From the NCBI GenBank assembly GCA_019639115.1, contig JAHBSM010000004.1, positions 213,361-277,360 on the forward strand: DNA of 64,000 nt, read 5' to 3'. Position 1 is the stretch's first letter. Each line of letters begins with the position of its first letter. Source of the DNA: Acidobacteriota bacterium (GTDB lineage Bacteria > Acidobacteriota > Blastocatellia > Pyrinomonadales > Pyrinomonadaceae). The notes beneath the pieces are model-generated. The model saw only the letters and a list, made by a program, of their open reading frames with translations. It made no database searches and was not told the DNA's origin. Positions 1-9,727 of the stretch are shown here, in pieces. The translations under genes and the position numbers were made by a program.

Positions 1-275
1 TCGACCACGCAGACAGCGTGATCATCGCCGGCGTATTCAATCCTGAGGACGCTAAGCGATTCGGTGATAAATTGCTCGACGTGGAAAAACTTGTTGCCGA
101 TATAGCCGCGACCGGAAGACGCGCATCGACCTTTCCGAATGCCGACGCGATCGTCGAACACCTTGCGCCTTACCTGAGCGACGGCGATGTCGTAGCCGTG
201 ATGTCCAACGGCGGCTTCGACGGCATACACGACAAACTGCTTACGGCCATCGCGGACAGGGCGGCATCTCGCTAG
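1..275 (+). CDS. mpl: UDP-N-acetylmuramate:tripeptide ligase (Mpl), 3' end only
   Basis: This is the C-terminal part of a Mur ligase; the reading frame is open to the left edge, so the gene starts outside the window. About 90 residues remain. The stretch VMSNGGFDGIHDKLL near the end is the usual C-terminal signature of Mpl and is not found in MurC in this form. Mpl is cytoplasmic and joins the recycled tripeptide L-Ala-gamma-D-Glu-meso-DAP to UDP-MurNAc, returning it to peptidoglycan synthesis. It is followed closely and convergently by a D,D-carboxypeptidase gene. The identification rests on the C-terminal domain alone; the ATP-binding centre is not visible. Confidence 0.85.
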   Translation, partial: DHADSVIIAGVFNPEDAKRFGDKLLDVEKLVADIAATGRRASTFPNADAIVEHLAPYLSDGDVVAVMSNGGFDGIHDKLLTAIADRAASR

Positions 276-288
276 TACCAAGGCGATG

Positions 289-1923
289 TCACATTTGCGG
301 TTCGATGGGATCTTTGTGATTAGCCAGATAAACGACAATATCGTCCAGCAGCCGTGTGCGGGTCGCCGGGTCCGCAACTCCATTGACTACGAGCGATACG
401 ACGAGTTCTTCGCCGGCAGCCGTGCGAACATATCCCGACAACGCCGAAACCTGATCCAATGTGCCCGTCTTGCCGCGCATGTTCCCCTCGGCCAGCGTTC
501 CCTTGAATCGATTGCGAAGCGTGCCGTCCACTCCGCCAATGGTCAAACTGTCTCGCCACACCTGAGCGAATCGGCTCTGCTTGGCCATATAGGTGTAAAG
601 CGCTACGACCGCGGACGGAGTGATCAGATCGTGACGCGAGAGCCCGCTGCCGTCATATTGCAGAATGCCGTCGTCGGCAGCACCGATCTCCTTTAGGAAA
701 CCGCGAACCACGCCGAGGCCGAGCGAGCCGCTGTCGCCGGTGCGGCCGGCCCGGCGGGCCGTTTCTTCGCCAAGCGTCCACAACAGTGTCTCGGTGTAGA
801 GATTCTGGCTCGGCTTCATCGTTTTGGCGGCGATCAAAGACAGCGGCGGCGATTCGAGGCGTGCTATCTCTAGAGTTGAGCTGCTTGTAACGCCCGGCGG
901 CTGCAGGCGCGTGCCGCCAGTGACCGCGATGCCCCGAACCTCGAGCCGCTGCTTGAGCAGGGTGACGAACATCTCCGCCGGCCTCGACACCGCGATCGAA
1001 CCGCGAAATCCGTTATCGCCGATCGGCAGAGTGCCCGAGACCTCGACGATGTTTCGATCAAGCCGCTTAGTGACGGTGAGCGTGCGTCGCGAGCCGCCCG
1101 CGCCCGTCGAGCAGGTATTGACGACCTGAAAGATCGGATTCGGCGGCGAGATAGTTACACTGCATGGGCCTCCGACAGATGAGGCGGTGACAGCTATATC
1201 GACCGCACTATCATTGATCGGGAGTGAGGAAAGTTCCGCTCCGTAGTACCACTGCAGGTCGTCCCATTCCCAGCCGTCGGGGATCGGGCCGCCGCGAAAG
1301 TAGCTTTCGTCGCCGACCAATGCACCTTCGATCCTGCGAACGCCTGCCGCCGCGATCGTATCCACGAGCCTGTCAATTCCTTTGAAATACGTGTTCGGAT
1401 CGGCTGGTGTCGTGCCAAAGAACGCCGTCGAGATCGAGATGTCGCCGCGTCCGAAAATTCGCAGGTCACCACGAACGACGCCTTCCTGATCGGGACGCAC
1501 AGCCGCAAAAACGCTGGTGACGAAACGGAAATCCGGCGTCAGCTTCTCGATAGCGGCGGCGACGGTGAAGTTCTTCATATTTGAGGCAGGCATGAAGTAC
1601 TTTTCGCTGTCATTTTCGAAAACGACGGTCCCTCCCCTGAGTGCGACGATCTTGACGCCAACGCGGCCTCGTCGTACCGCCGTGTCAAACAGCCGCATCC
1701 TGATGCGCGATCTCAGATCCTCTAACGAGGCATCGGGCGAAACAGTCGGGCGCGGTGCAGGCGTCGGGGACGGCGTGACACGCGGGAACGGTTTCGGCAC
1801 CGGCGTCGGCGATGTACGCGGCCGATCCTGCGCTTGTGCGGCATGGACAGCGGTCAGGCCAAGCATCAGAGCAAGGAATACCGCATAGGCGTGGTGAACG
1901 ATGATCGAGCTGGTCTTGTGCAT
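289..1923 (-). CDS. dacB: D-alanyl-D-alanine carboxypeptidase/endopeptidase (PBP4 family, S13)
   Basis: A 544-residue exported penicillin-binding protein. A signal peptide covers about residues 1-29 (ending TAVHAAQA), followed by a Pro/Thr-rich linker (about 33-63) and the S13 catalytic domain. All three active-site motifs are present: SxxK as S114-N-M-K117, SxN as S372-Q-N374, and KTG at 485-487. A conserved DGSGLSRHD block starts at 424. The long insert between SxxK and SxN is typical of the PBP4/DacB group. The enzyme trims terminal D-Ala and cleaves D-Ala-DAP cross-links in the periplasm. It converges on the mpl fragment, a neighbour with a related job. The Pro/Thr linker suggests the enzyme reaches away from a membrane or wall anchor, though no TM remains after cleavage. 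Confidence 0.93.
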   Translation of the reverse strand: MHKTSSIIVHHAYAVFLALMLGLTAVHAAQAQDRPRTSPTPVPKPFPRVTPSPTPAPRPTVSPDASLEDLRSRIRMRLFDTAVRRGRVGVKIVALRGGTVVFENDSEKYFMPASNMKNFTVAAAIEKLTPDFRFVTSVFAAVRPDQEGVVRGDLRIFGRGDISISTAFFGTTPADPNTYFKGIDRLVDTIAAAGVRRIEGALVGDESYFRGGPIPDGWEWDDLQWYYGAELSSLPINDSAVDIAVTASSVGGPCSVTISPPNPIFQVVNTCSTGAGGSRRTLTVTKRLDRNIVEVSGTLPIGDNGFRGSIAVSRPAEMFVTLLKQRLEVRGIAVTGGTRLQPPGVTSSSTLEIARLESPPLSLIAAKTMKPSQNLYTETLLWTLGEETARRAGRTGDSGSLGLGVVRGFLKEIGAADDGILQYDGSGLSRHDLITPSAVVALYTYMAKQSRFAQVWRDSLTIGGVDGTLRNRFKGTLAEGNMRGKTGTLDQVSALSGYVRTAAGEELVVSLVVNGVADPATRTRLLDDIVVYLANHKDPIEPQM

Positions 1924-2069
1924 CTCGGAGATTCTACTTTGTATTTGGCCGCGACTGAAACGCCCATCTATGGTTGTGCCGATGCCGATTGTCTGAAAAA
2001 TAGCTTGGTGATATTATCATCGTTACCCTCGTTGGATCGGCGCCGGACAGCAAACTCAAGTTAATTAAG

Positions 2070-4868
2070 ATGAATCGGATCAAAGCAGTTGTAGTCGTAT
2101 GTTTTATCGCGGCCGTGTTCGCGGTATTCCTCACGGGCAGACAATCTGTCTCCGCGCGATCGCAGACCGCGCCGAATGAAGCACCGGCGGCACCCACTGG
2201 AGTGATCGCGACCGATACGGCGTTCGCCGACAAGATCGGCATCCGTTGGGATGCGATACGCGGCGCGACCGTTTATCGTATTTTTCGAGGCACGACGAGC
2301 GACCCGAGCGGTGCCATAGACGTCGGTACGACGGCTGCGGGATACTTCTATGATATGACGCCGGCGGCCGGCGTCACCTATCACTATTGGGTCCGAGCCG
2401 AGAATCCCTCGGGCGCTAGCCCGCTGAGTGCTTCGGACACAGGCAAAATGGGCGTCGGCGGATACTCAGGCGGCCCTTTCCCGCCGCTTGAGCCGCCGGA
2501 GGCATCTGCGCAGAATCCCGTCACCGCAGCGAAAGCCTATCTCGGCAAGACACTATTCTGGGACGAACAGCTCTCGTCGACACGCACGGTCTCTTGCGGT
2601 ACGTGCCATCGTCCATCGCACGGCGGATCCGATCCACGCACCAACGTCAATAGCCTGCAAACGCGCAATCCGGGACCCGACGGCGTATTCAATACAGATG
2701 ACGACATCTCAGGTTCGCGCGGCGTGATCCGCAACAATGCCGACGGCACCTACTCCGTCAGCCCCATATTTGGATTCAACGAACAGGTCACCGGACGAAA
2801 GGCGCCGAGCTACCTCAACGCCGCATATTCGCCGAACGGAAATTTTTGGGACGGGCGGGCGACGGACGAGTTTCGAGATCCTTTGACGAATAACATTCTG
2901 ATCCCGTCGAATGCATCGCTCGAGAGCCAGTCGATGGGCCCGCCGGTGTCGGACGCGGAGATGGCCCACTCCGGCCGAAATATAGCCGAGGTCGCCGCCC
3001 GGATGCAGTCGGTCAAGCCGCTCGCACTCGCGACGAACGTCCCACAGGCTCTGAAGACCTGGATCGGCGGCCGTACGTATCCTGAACTGTTTCAAGAGGT
3101 TTTTGGCACGCCTGACGTGACGCCGGCTCGCATCGCAATGGCGATCGGCACGCACGAGCGATCGCTTTTCTCAGACGAGACGCCGCTTGATCGCGAAGCC
3201 TACGGGCTCGAGAAATTCAATTTTCAAGAGGAAATGGGCCGTTCGCTGTTCATAAACCTCCAGTGCAATGTTTGCCACGAGGGTTCGCTGCTGGCCGATC
3301 ATCAGTTCCGCAACATCGGCGTTCGTCCCCCGGCTGAGGATCGCGGACGCGGCGCCGTGACGGGCAACGCCGGCAACGACGGAGAGTTCAAAACACCGAC
3401 GCTCCGCAACGTTGAGCTTCGCGGCCCTTTCATGCACAACGGCAGGTTTGCGACGCTTGAGGACGTGGTCGAGTTCTACAATCGCGGCGGCGACGCAGAT
3501 GCACCGAATATAGATCATTCGCTGATCCGTCCGCTGTTTCTCACGACCGAACAGAAAGCCGCCCTGGTTGCATTCATGAAGCGTCCGCTAACGGACGTCC
3601 GCGTCCGCGACGAACTACCTCCTTTCGACCGGCCGACGCTTTATACAGAATCGGACCGTGTGCCAGTGGTGCAGGGAACGGGGCGCGCCGGCACCGGCAG
3701 CATCGTCCCGCAGCCCGTCGCGATATCGCCGCCGATCACGGGCAATCCGCAGTTCACGGTCGGCATCAAAGCTGGACTCGGCGGGGCATCGGCGGTGCTG
3801 TCTATCGGCACTTCTGATCCAGGCGTCGGCAGTTCGATCCCGACCGGCGGCACGTTCGCGTATCGGAGCGTGACCCTCACCGGTTCAGGAGCGGGCAACG
3901 GCTTTGGTTCGACGGTGATCTCCATCCCGGATAATCCGGCGATGGTCGGGCGTCGATTCTATGGAAGATGGTATGTGACAGATCCGGCGGCGGCAAACGG
4001 ATTTTCGGTCTCACCGGTGTTCACATTTAAGGTGTTCTCGGCCGCATCGAGCACGCTCCATGCGACACATGCTGATTTTGACGGCGACGGACGGACCGAC
4101 GTTTCGGTTTACAGGGCATCGACCGCAGCCTGGTACATACGTAACAGCGACACGCAATCGGTAACGGCGATCGGATTCGGGCTGCCGACCGATAAGCTCG
4201 TGCCTGCGGACTATGACGGCGACGGCAAAGCCGATGTCGCGGTCTATCGCGACGGCACCTGGTTCACGATGCAATCGACGAACGGGTTCAACGTTTTCAA
4301 TTTCGGTTCGGCCGGCGATATACCGATGCCAGGTGATTTTGACGGCGACGGCCGCTCGGATTATGCGGTGTTCAGGCCGTCGAACGGCGTCTGGTATGTG
4401 TGGCGCACGACGTTGGGCTTCTATGCCATCCAGTTCGGACAGAACGGCGACAAACCATTTGCTGGTGACTTCGATGGCGACGGCATGGCCGACTACGCTG
4501 TGTATCGCGACGGCATCTGGTTCATATGGAAAAGTACGGGCGGATACGTCGGCATCGGGTTTGGGCTGCCTACCGACAAGCCGGTGGCCGGTGATTACAA
4601 TGGCGACGGGATGATGGATGTTGCCGTTTGGCGTCCAAGCAACGGCTATTGGTACATTCTAGAATCTCCGAACCTGACTTTCCGTGCAGTTCAATTCGGG
4701 GTCTCGACCGACCAGCCCGCACCCGGAGACTACGACGGCGACGGCAAATGGGATCCCGCTGTTTTCCGCGGCGGAACGTGGTATATGCTCGGAAGCCAGG
4801 GCGGATTCTTTGCGACAAGTTGGGGCCTGGCCGGCGACTCGGTGGTGCCTGCCGCCTACGTCCCATAG
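2070..4868 (+). CDS. Secreted FN3 / di-haem cytochrome c peroxidase / FG-GAP repeat fusion
   Basis: A 932-residue exported protein with three parts. After a signal peptide (about 1-30) comes a fibronectin type III domain (about 40-125, APAAPTGVIATD...). A MauG/CcpA-type di-haem peroxidase domain follows (about 145-530), with two haem attachment sites, C176-G-T-C-H180 and C399-N-V-C-H403. The tail (about 670-932) consists of roughly six FG-GAP/VCBS-like repeats of the form DFDGDG-x-x-D-x-AVYR-x-x-x-G-x-W, which build calcium-binding beta-propeller blades. Family knowledge: CcpA/MauG proteins reduce peroxide or oxidise partner proteins in the periplasm. The propeller tail is the same module as in the genes at 23.5 kb and 63.7 kb. 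A strong terminator follows. The in vivo substrate cannot be told from sequence. Confidence 0.88.
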   Translation: MNRIKAVVVVCFIAAVFAVFLTGRQSVSARSQTAPNEAPAAPTGVIATDTAFADKIGIRWDAIRGATVYRIFRGTTSDPSGAIDVGTTAAGYFYDMTPAAGVTYHYWVRAENPSGASPLSASDTGKMGVGGYSGGPFPPLEPPEASAQNPVTAAKAYLGKTLFWDEQLSSTRTVSCGTCHRPSHGGSDPRTNVNSLQTRNPGPDGVFNTDDDISGSRGVIRNNADGTYSVSPIFGFNEQVTGRKAPSYLNAAYSPNGNFWDGRATDEFRDPLTNNILIPSNASLESQSMGPPVSDAEMAHSGRNIAEVAARMQSVKPLALATNVPQALKTWIGGRTYPELFQEVFGTPDVTPARIAMAIGTHERSLFSDETPLDREAYGLEKFNFQEEMGRSLFINLQCNVCHEGSLLADHQFRNIGVRPPAEDRGRGAVTGNAGNDGEFKTPTLRNVELRGPFMHNGRFATLEDVVEFYNRGGDADAPNIDHSLIRPLFLTTEQKAALVAFMKRPLTDVRVRDELPPFDRPTLYTESDRVPVVQGTGRAGTGSIVPQPVAISPPITGNPQFTVGIKAGLGGASAVLSIGTSDPGVGSSIPTGGTFAYRSVTLTGSGAGNGFGSTVISIPDNPAMVGRRFYGRWYVTDPAAANGFSVSPVFTFKVFSAASSTLHATHADFDGDGRTDVSVYRASTAAWYIRNSDTQSVTAIGFGLPTDKLVPADYDGDGKADVAVYRDGTWFTMQSTNGFNVFNFGSAGDIPMPGDFDGDGRSDYAVFRPSNGVWYVWRTTLGFYAIQFGQNGDKPFAGDFDGDGMADYAVYRDGIWFIWKSTGGYVGIGFGLPTDKPVAGDYNGDGMMDVAVWRPSNGYWYILESPNLTFRAVQFGVSTDQPAPGDYDGDGKWDPAVFRGGTWYMLGSQGGFFATSWGLAGDSVVPAAYVP

Positions 4869-4904
4869 GCGCACATCTGAGCCGCGATTTGATCCGTTGC
4901 TATT

Positions 4905-4949
4905 AAAGCCGGAAGGGGTTGCCGCTGCGGCAAAACCTTTCCGGCTTTT
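4905..4949. terminator. Bidirectional intrinsic terminator
   Basis: A long inverted repeat (AAAGCCGGAA... / ...TTCCGGCTTT) with inner pairing of GGTTGCC with GGCAAAACC closes on a GCT-type loop. The plus strand continues with TTTTC and the minus strand with TTTAATAG. It sits between the convergent peroxidase and nrdJ genes and can serve both. Confidence 0.8.
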
Positions 4950-4992
4950 CATATAAGGCCGCTAATGACCTAGATCCCGTCAACGATCACGG

Positions 4993-7506
4993 TCATTTGC
5001 ATTTAGAGTACCCACAGTCCCGGCACGAGTCGCATCCGGAAGCGTGTTCGAGTTGACCGCCGCATTCGGGGCATTCGCCGATCATAGATGACATGCCTGT
5101 ATGGATACCTTCGGCCTTCATCGCCCGAAGCGAACCCGGGAGTCCGCGCAATCTGCGATCGACCAGGAAGATACACTCGGCGACAGCTTGCTCAGGAGAG
5201 GTCAGAAGCCTTTCGTTGAACCAAACGGCGTGAGTGCCAGTTACCTTGTTCAGGCTTCGTGCGACCTCATCGGCCTCAAAGCCGCCGCGCAGCATCTTCG
5301 ACGCGAGCAAACCGACGCCGGCGCTGATCGGGCCGGCCACAAAGATCTCAAGTATGCTGCTGCCGTCGTGATTGACCGTGACATATAGGTTCTGCCCCTC
5401 GAACGGGATCCGCCAGGTCGAGCCCTGAAGTTCACGCGGACGCTCGACTCGCGAAGAATTTGCCCGCACTTCACCATTCGCGGCAAATGCCGGAGCTGAT
5501 CCTGACTCTGATCCGGGAGCTTCTGCGACGGTATCGTCCTTTGGCGTCTCGGCTTTCATTGCGTTCAGGACCTGGCCCTCGCGGCTGCCGTCGCGATAGT
5601 AGCTGACGGCCTTGCACCCGAGCTTACGAGCCAGATGATACAACTCGTCAACGGATTCGACGGTGTCGTCGCGTGCTCCGTTGCAGGTCTTTGAGATAGC
5701 GTTGTCAACGTGTTTCTGCGCCGCCGCCAATACCTTGACGTGTTCGACAGAGCTGATAGACATCGCCGAGATGAAATGCGGCGGGAGTTCAGATTCGTGC
5801 TCGACCACATACTCTGCCGCTGCCTTGATCGAATCTTCATCGGTCTGATCTACCGAGATACCGAGAGCCTCGGCCGCGAGCGTGTGTACATAGGTACGCG
5901 TGCCGAGCGTATCCTGGCGGACATAAGCCCACGAGAAATTAGGCTCGATCCCCGACGAGGTCTCGGCAACGAGCGAGATCGTGCCCGTAGGGGCGATCGT
6001 CGTGACCTCGTAATTGCGAGGCGTAAGCGGTATGTCACGCGGTACGCCGAGTTCTTCGTAGATAAAATGCGAGTACGCCTGGCGATTGGCTTCGAACTCC
6101 GGGAACACGCCCTTTTCTTGGCCGAGCTCGAGGCTCGCGAGCCAAGATTCTCGACGAATGAAGCCCATCACGGTATCCATCAGCCGCAGTGATGCGTCCG
6201 AGCCATAGGTGACGCCCATTCGAAGGCATAGATCGGCAAATCCCATTATGCCGAGCCCGACGGGCCGTGTTCGTTTGACGACATCGTCGATCTCAGGCAG
6301 CGGGAAATAGCCGGCATCTACTACGTTGTCGAGGAAACGAGTACAGGCTCGTGTCGCATTAGACAACCGTTCCCAATCCAGCGTGCCCTGGCCCTCGAAC
6401 TCGGTATAGAACTTTGCAACATCGATCGATCCAAGGTTGCATGAATTGTTGAAATGAAGCTGCTGTTCGCCGCACGGATTGCACGCATAGATCGGGCCCA
6501 TCGATGACATCAGATGATTATGGCGGTTCACCTCGTCGATGAATATCACGCCCGGCTCAGCATATTTATGAGCCGATGCGATTATGCGGTTCCAGATATC
6601 AGGCGCATAGACCATACCCGGCAGCGGCGGTTCCTCGACACTGCATTCAGAGAGGTCGGTCGTTTCGAACGCGAGCCTATCTGCGAACGTTACCGTCGAG
6701 CCGTCCGTCCGGCGATAGAGCCGGTAATCGTCGCCGGTCACCGGGTCGTGTACAGCCTCGGTCCAGGGTTCGCCGTCGAATTCGGTTTGGAACCACGTTC
6801 CGCTGTCCACGGCGTCCATAAAAAGGTCAGTGATAGTGACCGAGATGTTGAAATTCGTCAGGCTTGTCTGGTCGTTCTTTGCGTGGATGAATCTCAGGAC
6901 GTCAGGGTGCGACACACGCATAATGCCCATGTTCGCGCCGCGACGGACGCCGCCCTGCTTAACGACCTCGGTCGTTTGGTTGACGATGTTCATGAACGAC
7001 ACCGGACCCGAAGCGACTCCGCGGGTAGAATTGACCATCGCACCCGCCGGCCGCAGGAACTCGTACGTCATTCCGGTGCCGCCGCCTGTTTGGTGAATGA
7101 TGGCCACGTGCTGAGCGTGTTCCATGATCCCTTCGATCGAATCAGGTACGGCCAAGACGAAACAGGCCGCGAGTTGGCCTTTGGGCTTGCCGGCGTTCAC
7201 TAAGCAAGGCGTGTTTGGAACGAATTCACGGGCGAGCATGATCGCCGACATTTCGTTATAGAACTGTTTCTGCTTGATCGGATCGGTCTCCGCACGCGAG
7301 ACGTGCCCGACGACCCGCCGCACGATGTCTTCCCAGGTCTCGATCGGCCTGCCTTTTTCGTCCTTGAGGGAGTAACGCTTTGCGATCACTTTCTGTGCAT
7401 TAAGCCCCGGAGGCGTGTAGGTGAGCCCCGCTGCCGCTGCGGTGCCGTTAGAATTGGAGCCTGAGGAGGTGGCCGTTCGATTGAAGATCTCAGAGACAGG
7501 ATTCAT
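4993..7506 (-). CDS. nrdJ: Adenosylcobalamin-dependent ribonucleoside-diphosphate reductase (class II)
   Basis: An 837-residue class II ribonucleotide reductase, reducing ribonucleotides to deoxyribonucleotides with adenosylcobalamin as radical source, in the cytoplasm. Visible hallmarks are the substrate-binding NTPCLVNAG...GQLAACFVL segment, the active-site block [19 protein letters not shown] with its radical and redox cysteines, the APTGTISL loop, and a Cys-rich C-terminal tail ([17 protein letters not shown]) that relays electrons from thioredoxin. Length is normal for the longer NrdJ type and there is no intein. No cobalamin riboswitch consensus was found upstream. A 5-bp hairpin with arms CCCGC and GCGGG lies about 20 bases before the start. 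No subunit genes are adjacent, as expected for a single-polypeptide class II enzyme. Confidence 0.96.
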   Translation of the reverse strand: MNPVSEIFNRTATSSGSNSNGTAAAAGLTYTPPGLNAQKVIAKRYSLKDEKGRPIETWEDIVRRVVGHVSRAETDPIKQKQFYNEMSAIMLAREFVPNTPCLVNAGKPKGQLAACFVLAVPDSIEGIMEHAQHVAIIHQTGGGTGMTYEFLRPAGAMVNSTRGVASGPVSFMNIVNQTTEVVKQGGVRRGANMGIMRVSHPDVLRFIHAKNDQTSLTNFNISVTITDLFMDAVDSGTWFQTEFDGEPWTEAVHDPVTGDDYRLYRRTDGSTVTFADRLAFETTDLSECSVEEPPLPGMVYAPDIWNRIIASAHKYAEPGVIFIDEVNRHNHLMSSMGPIYACNPCGEQQLHFNNSCNLGSIDVAKFYTEFEGQGTLDWERLSNATRACTRFLDNVVDAGYFPLPEIDDVVKRTRPVGLGIMGFADLCLRMGVTYGSDASLRLMDTVMGFIRRESWLASLELGQEKGVFPEFEANRQAYSHFIYEELGVPRDIPLTPRNYEVTTIAPTGTISLVAETSSGIEPNFSWAYVRQDTLGTRTYVHTLAAEALGISVDQTDEDSIKAAAEYVVEHESELPPHFISAMSISSVEHVKVLAAAQKHVDNAISKTCNGARDDTVESVDELYHLARKLGCKAVSYYRDGSREGQVLNAMKAETPKDDTVAEAPGSESGSAPAFAANGEVRANSSRVERPRELQGSTWRIPFEGQNLYVTVNHDGSSILEIFVAGPISAGVGLLASKMLRGGFEADEVARSLNKVTGTHAVWFNERLLTSPEQAVAECIFLVDRRLRGLPGSLRAMKAEGIHTGMSSMIGECPECGGQLEHASGCDSCRDCGYSKCK

Positions 7507-7823
7507 CGCGTTATTCTCCGTGGATCCCGCTTTTGAAATTGCGGGCCTGTGAACGTGTGTCGTAACCTTAGTTTAACATTCGCGGGCGAGGCGACAAAGC
7601 ATTTCCGCCAGGCCGGCGAGCGTCGTGATCTAATTGAATTTTCAGAGATTGTCGTAGCGTCGGACTACAAAGAACCGGTCCAAGTGAAGAAAGTGTAAAG
7701 CAACAATATTCTGTGTGTCAATACTTTTCTTGCACAATCTGTCGTGTTAAGAGTAATCGTCGCAACAGAAGCGGCGATTTGTTAAAGCATCGCGTTAGGT
7801 CGTGAGAGGCCGTTGCGGCCGCT
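7507..7823. other. Intergenic region upstream of nrdJ
   Basis: This 317-base stretch has no convincing gene. On the minus strand it holds the nrdJ leader: a small hairpin (7526-7545) and, further up, a TTGTCG-N16-TAAACT sequence that could be a weak sigma70 promoter. A separate TTGACA occurs near 7715-7720. No cobalamin-box or clear paired NrdR boxes were recognised. The 3' end of the deacetylase gene borders it at 7824. Confidence 0.4.
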
Positions 7824-8534
7824 TCAGCCGACGTCGGTGCGTATCTTGCGCCCAAAGCGAAAAAGGAATCGGTCGCGTCGGAGTATCTCGACGCGGTTGA
7901 GTTGGAAAGGGTCATCCGGCGTTTCAGGGCCGTAGATCGTTGTAAATGCGGCGGTGTATCCGGCGGCTTCAGCCGCGGCAGCAACATCAGAATTGTAGAA
8001 TCCGGCGGGATAGGCGAGCGTACGGCATTCTTGTCCGGTGAGATCGGAGATGATCCTGCGCGAATCGACGAGCTGGCGGTTCACGACGTCGGGCGCCGCC
8101 TGATGAAGATGTACATGGTCCACCGTATGTGAACCGAACTCGATGCCGAACTCTGCCATTTCGCGGATGTCGGACGGGTCCAGGTGCCGACGCGGCGCTT
8201 CGCCCTCGGCCGTGACCATATCGGATGTGGTGCCGATACACGACGTGACGAGAAAGATCGTGGCCGAGACTCGGTATTTTTTCAGGATCGGGAATGCATT
8301 CGTGTAATTGTCACGCCATCCATCGTCAAAGGTTAAGGCTACCGTCTTCTCGGGAAATGAGCCGGTGCGGGTCTTGAGATCCGTGATCTCGGCCGCGGTC
8401 TTGAAGGTAAACCCTCGATCTCTCAGGAAGGCTATCTGCTTTTCGAAAGCTCTCGGCGGCATATAAGCACCGCGGACCCGTACGTCGGGCGTCGGTAGAT
8501 CGATCTTGTGATATAGCAGGAACGGGTTCTTCAT
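7824..8534 (-). CDS. Polysaccharide deacetylase family protein (CE4)
   Basis: A 236-residue NodB-type deacetylase. The metal site motifs are intact: TFDD with D70-D71 and the H136-T-V-D-H140 pair (motif 2, H-S/T-x-x-H). A YPAGFYN segment matches motif 3. CE4 enzymes remove N- or O-acetyl groups from GlcNAc-type polymers. No signal peptide is evident, so it may act on lipid-linked or cytoplasmic intermediates. It lies six bases downstream of a GNAT acetyltransferase gene on the same strand, most likely one transcript. That pair is divergent from a polyprenyl synthase/exosortase operon, and deacetylases commonly occur in exosortase-associated exopolysaccharide loci. The exact substrate is not determinable. 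Confidence 0.85.
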   Translation of the reverse strand: MKNPFLLYHKIDLPTPDVRVRGAYMPPRAFEKQIAFLRDRGFTFKTAAEITDLKTRTGSFPEKTVALTFDDGWRDNYTNAFPILKKYRVSATIFLVTSCIGTTSDMVTAEGEAPRRHLDPSDIREMAEFGIEFGSHTVDHVHLHQAAPDVVNRQLVDSRRIISDLTGQECRTLAYPAGFYNSDVAAAAEAAGYTAAFTTIYGPETPDDPFQLNRVEILRRDRFLFRFGRKIRTDVG

Positions 8535-8540
8535 CGCTGA

Positions 8541-9593
8541 TCACAAATTGGTCGGCTCGAGGATATTCGTGTCCGAATCGGCTCGCGTCAAGAACCAATT
8601 GCCGAGGTCCTCGATGCCGTCCAGAGGCTCTGCCGTCCAGACTAGAAATTGGAGAACGGCGGCCGAGCCTCTGAATCCGAATTTAGCGAGGCGTTGCTCA
8701 ACCAAACGGTCGGAAATATCTATCGAGAGCCGGCCCGCCCGCCGGTCCGCCGCCGTCCTGAGCGCCGCTGCGAGCAGGTCGTCAACGATTTCACTTTCGT
8801 TCGGCCCGGCGTACGAGATATCGCTGATAGACGCCTTTTCGATAGCACCGTACTGGTTCGGACGTCGAAAATAAAGCACGATGTACCCGCGAAGCCGTTC
8901 GTTGTCGAATGATGCAAGTATTTCATATTTCTTGGCCGGCTGATCGACAAATTGCCATGCGAGCGACTTAGCCGAGCGAATACATTCGAACCGTTTTGCT
9001 TTGCAGCGTTCAGCCGCCAATTCATCAAAACGCCAGTCTAAGACTCCGACTGGGACGATCGACGCGGGCATCGGTGGGACGTTGCCGAAGAGCCGGCCAA
9101 ATGCGTTTGCGGTCGAGCGTATCGGTGCGTATCGCGAGGCCTCTGCCACTGATTCGCCGGGCAAAATGATCCGGCCGTATCGTGCCAATGTTCCGGGTAT
9201 CGCAAATCCCATCGAGGCTAGAAGCTCGGTCGAGCGTTGCCGCGCGGTATTGATGCCCAACACGATCGGGCAATAGCTTCTCGATGCATCGATCAGGCCG
9301 CGTGCGACACCGCGTCGGCGAAGCCCGGGATCGACCACAAGATCAAGGATCCAGATCGCTCGGCGTCGTCCGGCCGGAGTCGATAGCTCTACATCGGTAG
9401 CACCCAGCACCCCGGTGATCGCACCGCCGTCGTACGCGATCCAATATGCCAGGCTCTCTGTTCGCAATGGCGCCGCGGCAAAATGCCATTGCCACAGCCC
9501 CGCGTCGGCGAGTCGCGTATCCTCGCCGTGAATGCGACGCAGGAACGCGAGAATCGAAGGCTCATCAGCAGGAACTGCGTTTCGTATCTCCAT
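8541..9593 (-). CDS. GNAT-family N-acetyltransferase, long form
   Basis: A 350-residue protein whose N-terminal part (about 1-150) is a GNAT domain: MEIRNAVPADEPSILAFLRRI at the start and the acetyl-CoA pyrophosphate loop DPGLRRRGVARGLID around residues 92-106. The C-terminal half has a second alpha/beta region without a clear acetyl-CoA loop, so a tandem or degenerate second GNAT/FemAB-like fold is possible. It is the first gene of a two-gene unit with the polysaccharide deacetylase. Context suggests modification of a cell-surface sugar or amino-sugar precursor, which is inference. The acceptor is unknown. Confidence 0.75.
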   Translation of the reverse strand: MEIRNAVPADEPSILAFLRRIHGEDTRLADAGLWQWHFAAAPLRTESLAYWIAYDGGAITGVLGATDVELSTPAGRRRAIWILDLVVDPGLRRRGVARGLIDASRSYCPIVLGINTARQRSTELLASMGFAIPGTLARYGRIILPGESVAEASRYAPIRSTANAFGRLFGNVPPMPASIVPVGVLDWRFDELAAERCKAKRFECIRSAKSLAWQFVDQPAKKYEILASFDNERLRGYIVLYFRRPNQYGAIEKASISDISYAGPNESEIVDDLLAAALRTAADRRAGRLSIDISDRLVEQRLAKFGFRGSAAVLQFLVWTAEPLDGIEDLGNWFLTRADSDTNILEPTNL

Positions 9594-9727
9594 GGCTTGC
9601 GATCGGCATAGATTGTCGCATACGCGGCGGGTACAGACGAACCAGGCGAGCTAGGCCGCGGACGCGCACATAAGGCGCCGCGGCGGTATTGAACAGCGCG
9701 TCGCGATTGCGGATAATCGAGGACGTA

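Noticed and set aside
6514..7203. 229-codon plus-strand frame inside nrdJ
   Set aside because: It is the antisense shadow of conserved NrdJ sequence in GC-rich DNA; the translation is Arg-rich with no domain and there is no ribosome site.
7507..7720. Cobalamin riboswitch upstream of the B12-dependent nrdJ
   Set aside because: Looked for the B12-box core and its surrounding stems on the minus strand; only a small 5-bp hairpin is present.
7680..7725. NrdR box
   Set aside because: ACACACAGAATATTGTTG on the minus strand is vaguely similar but there is no second box at a fixed spacing, so it was not called.
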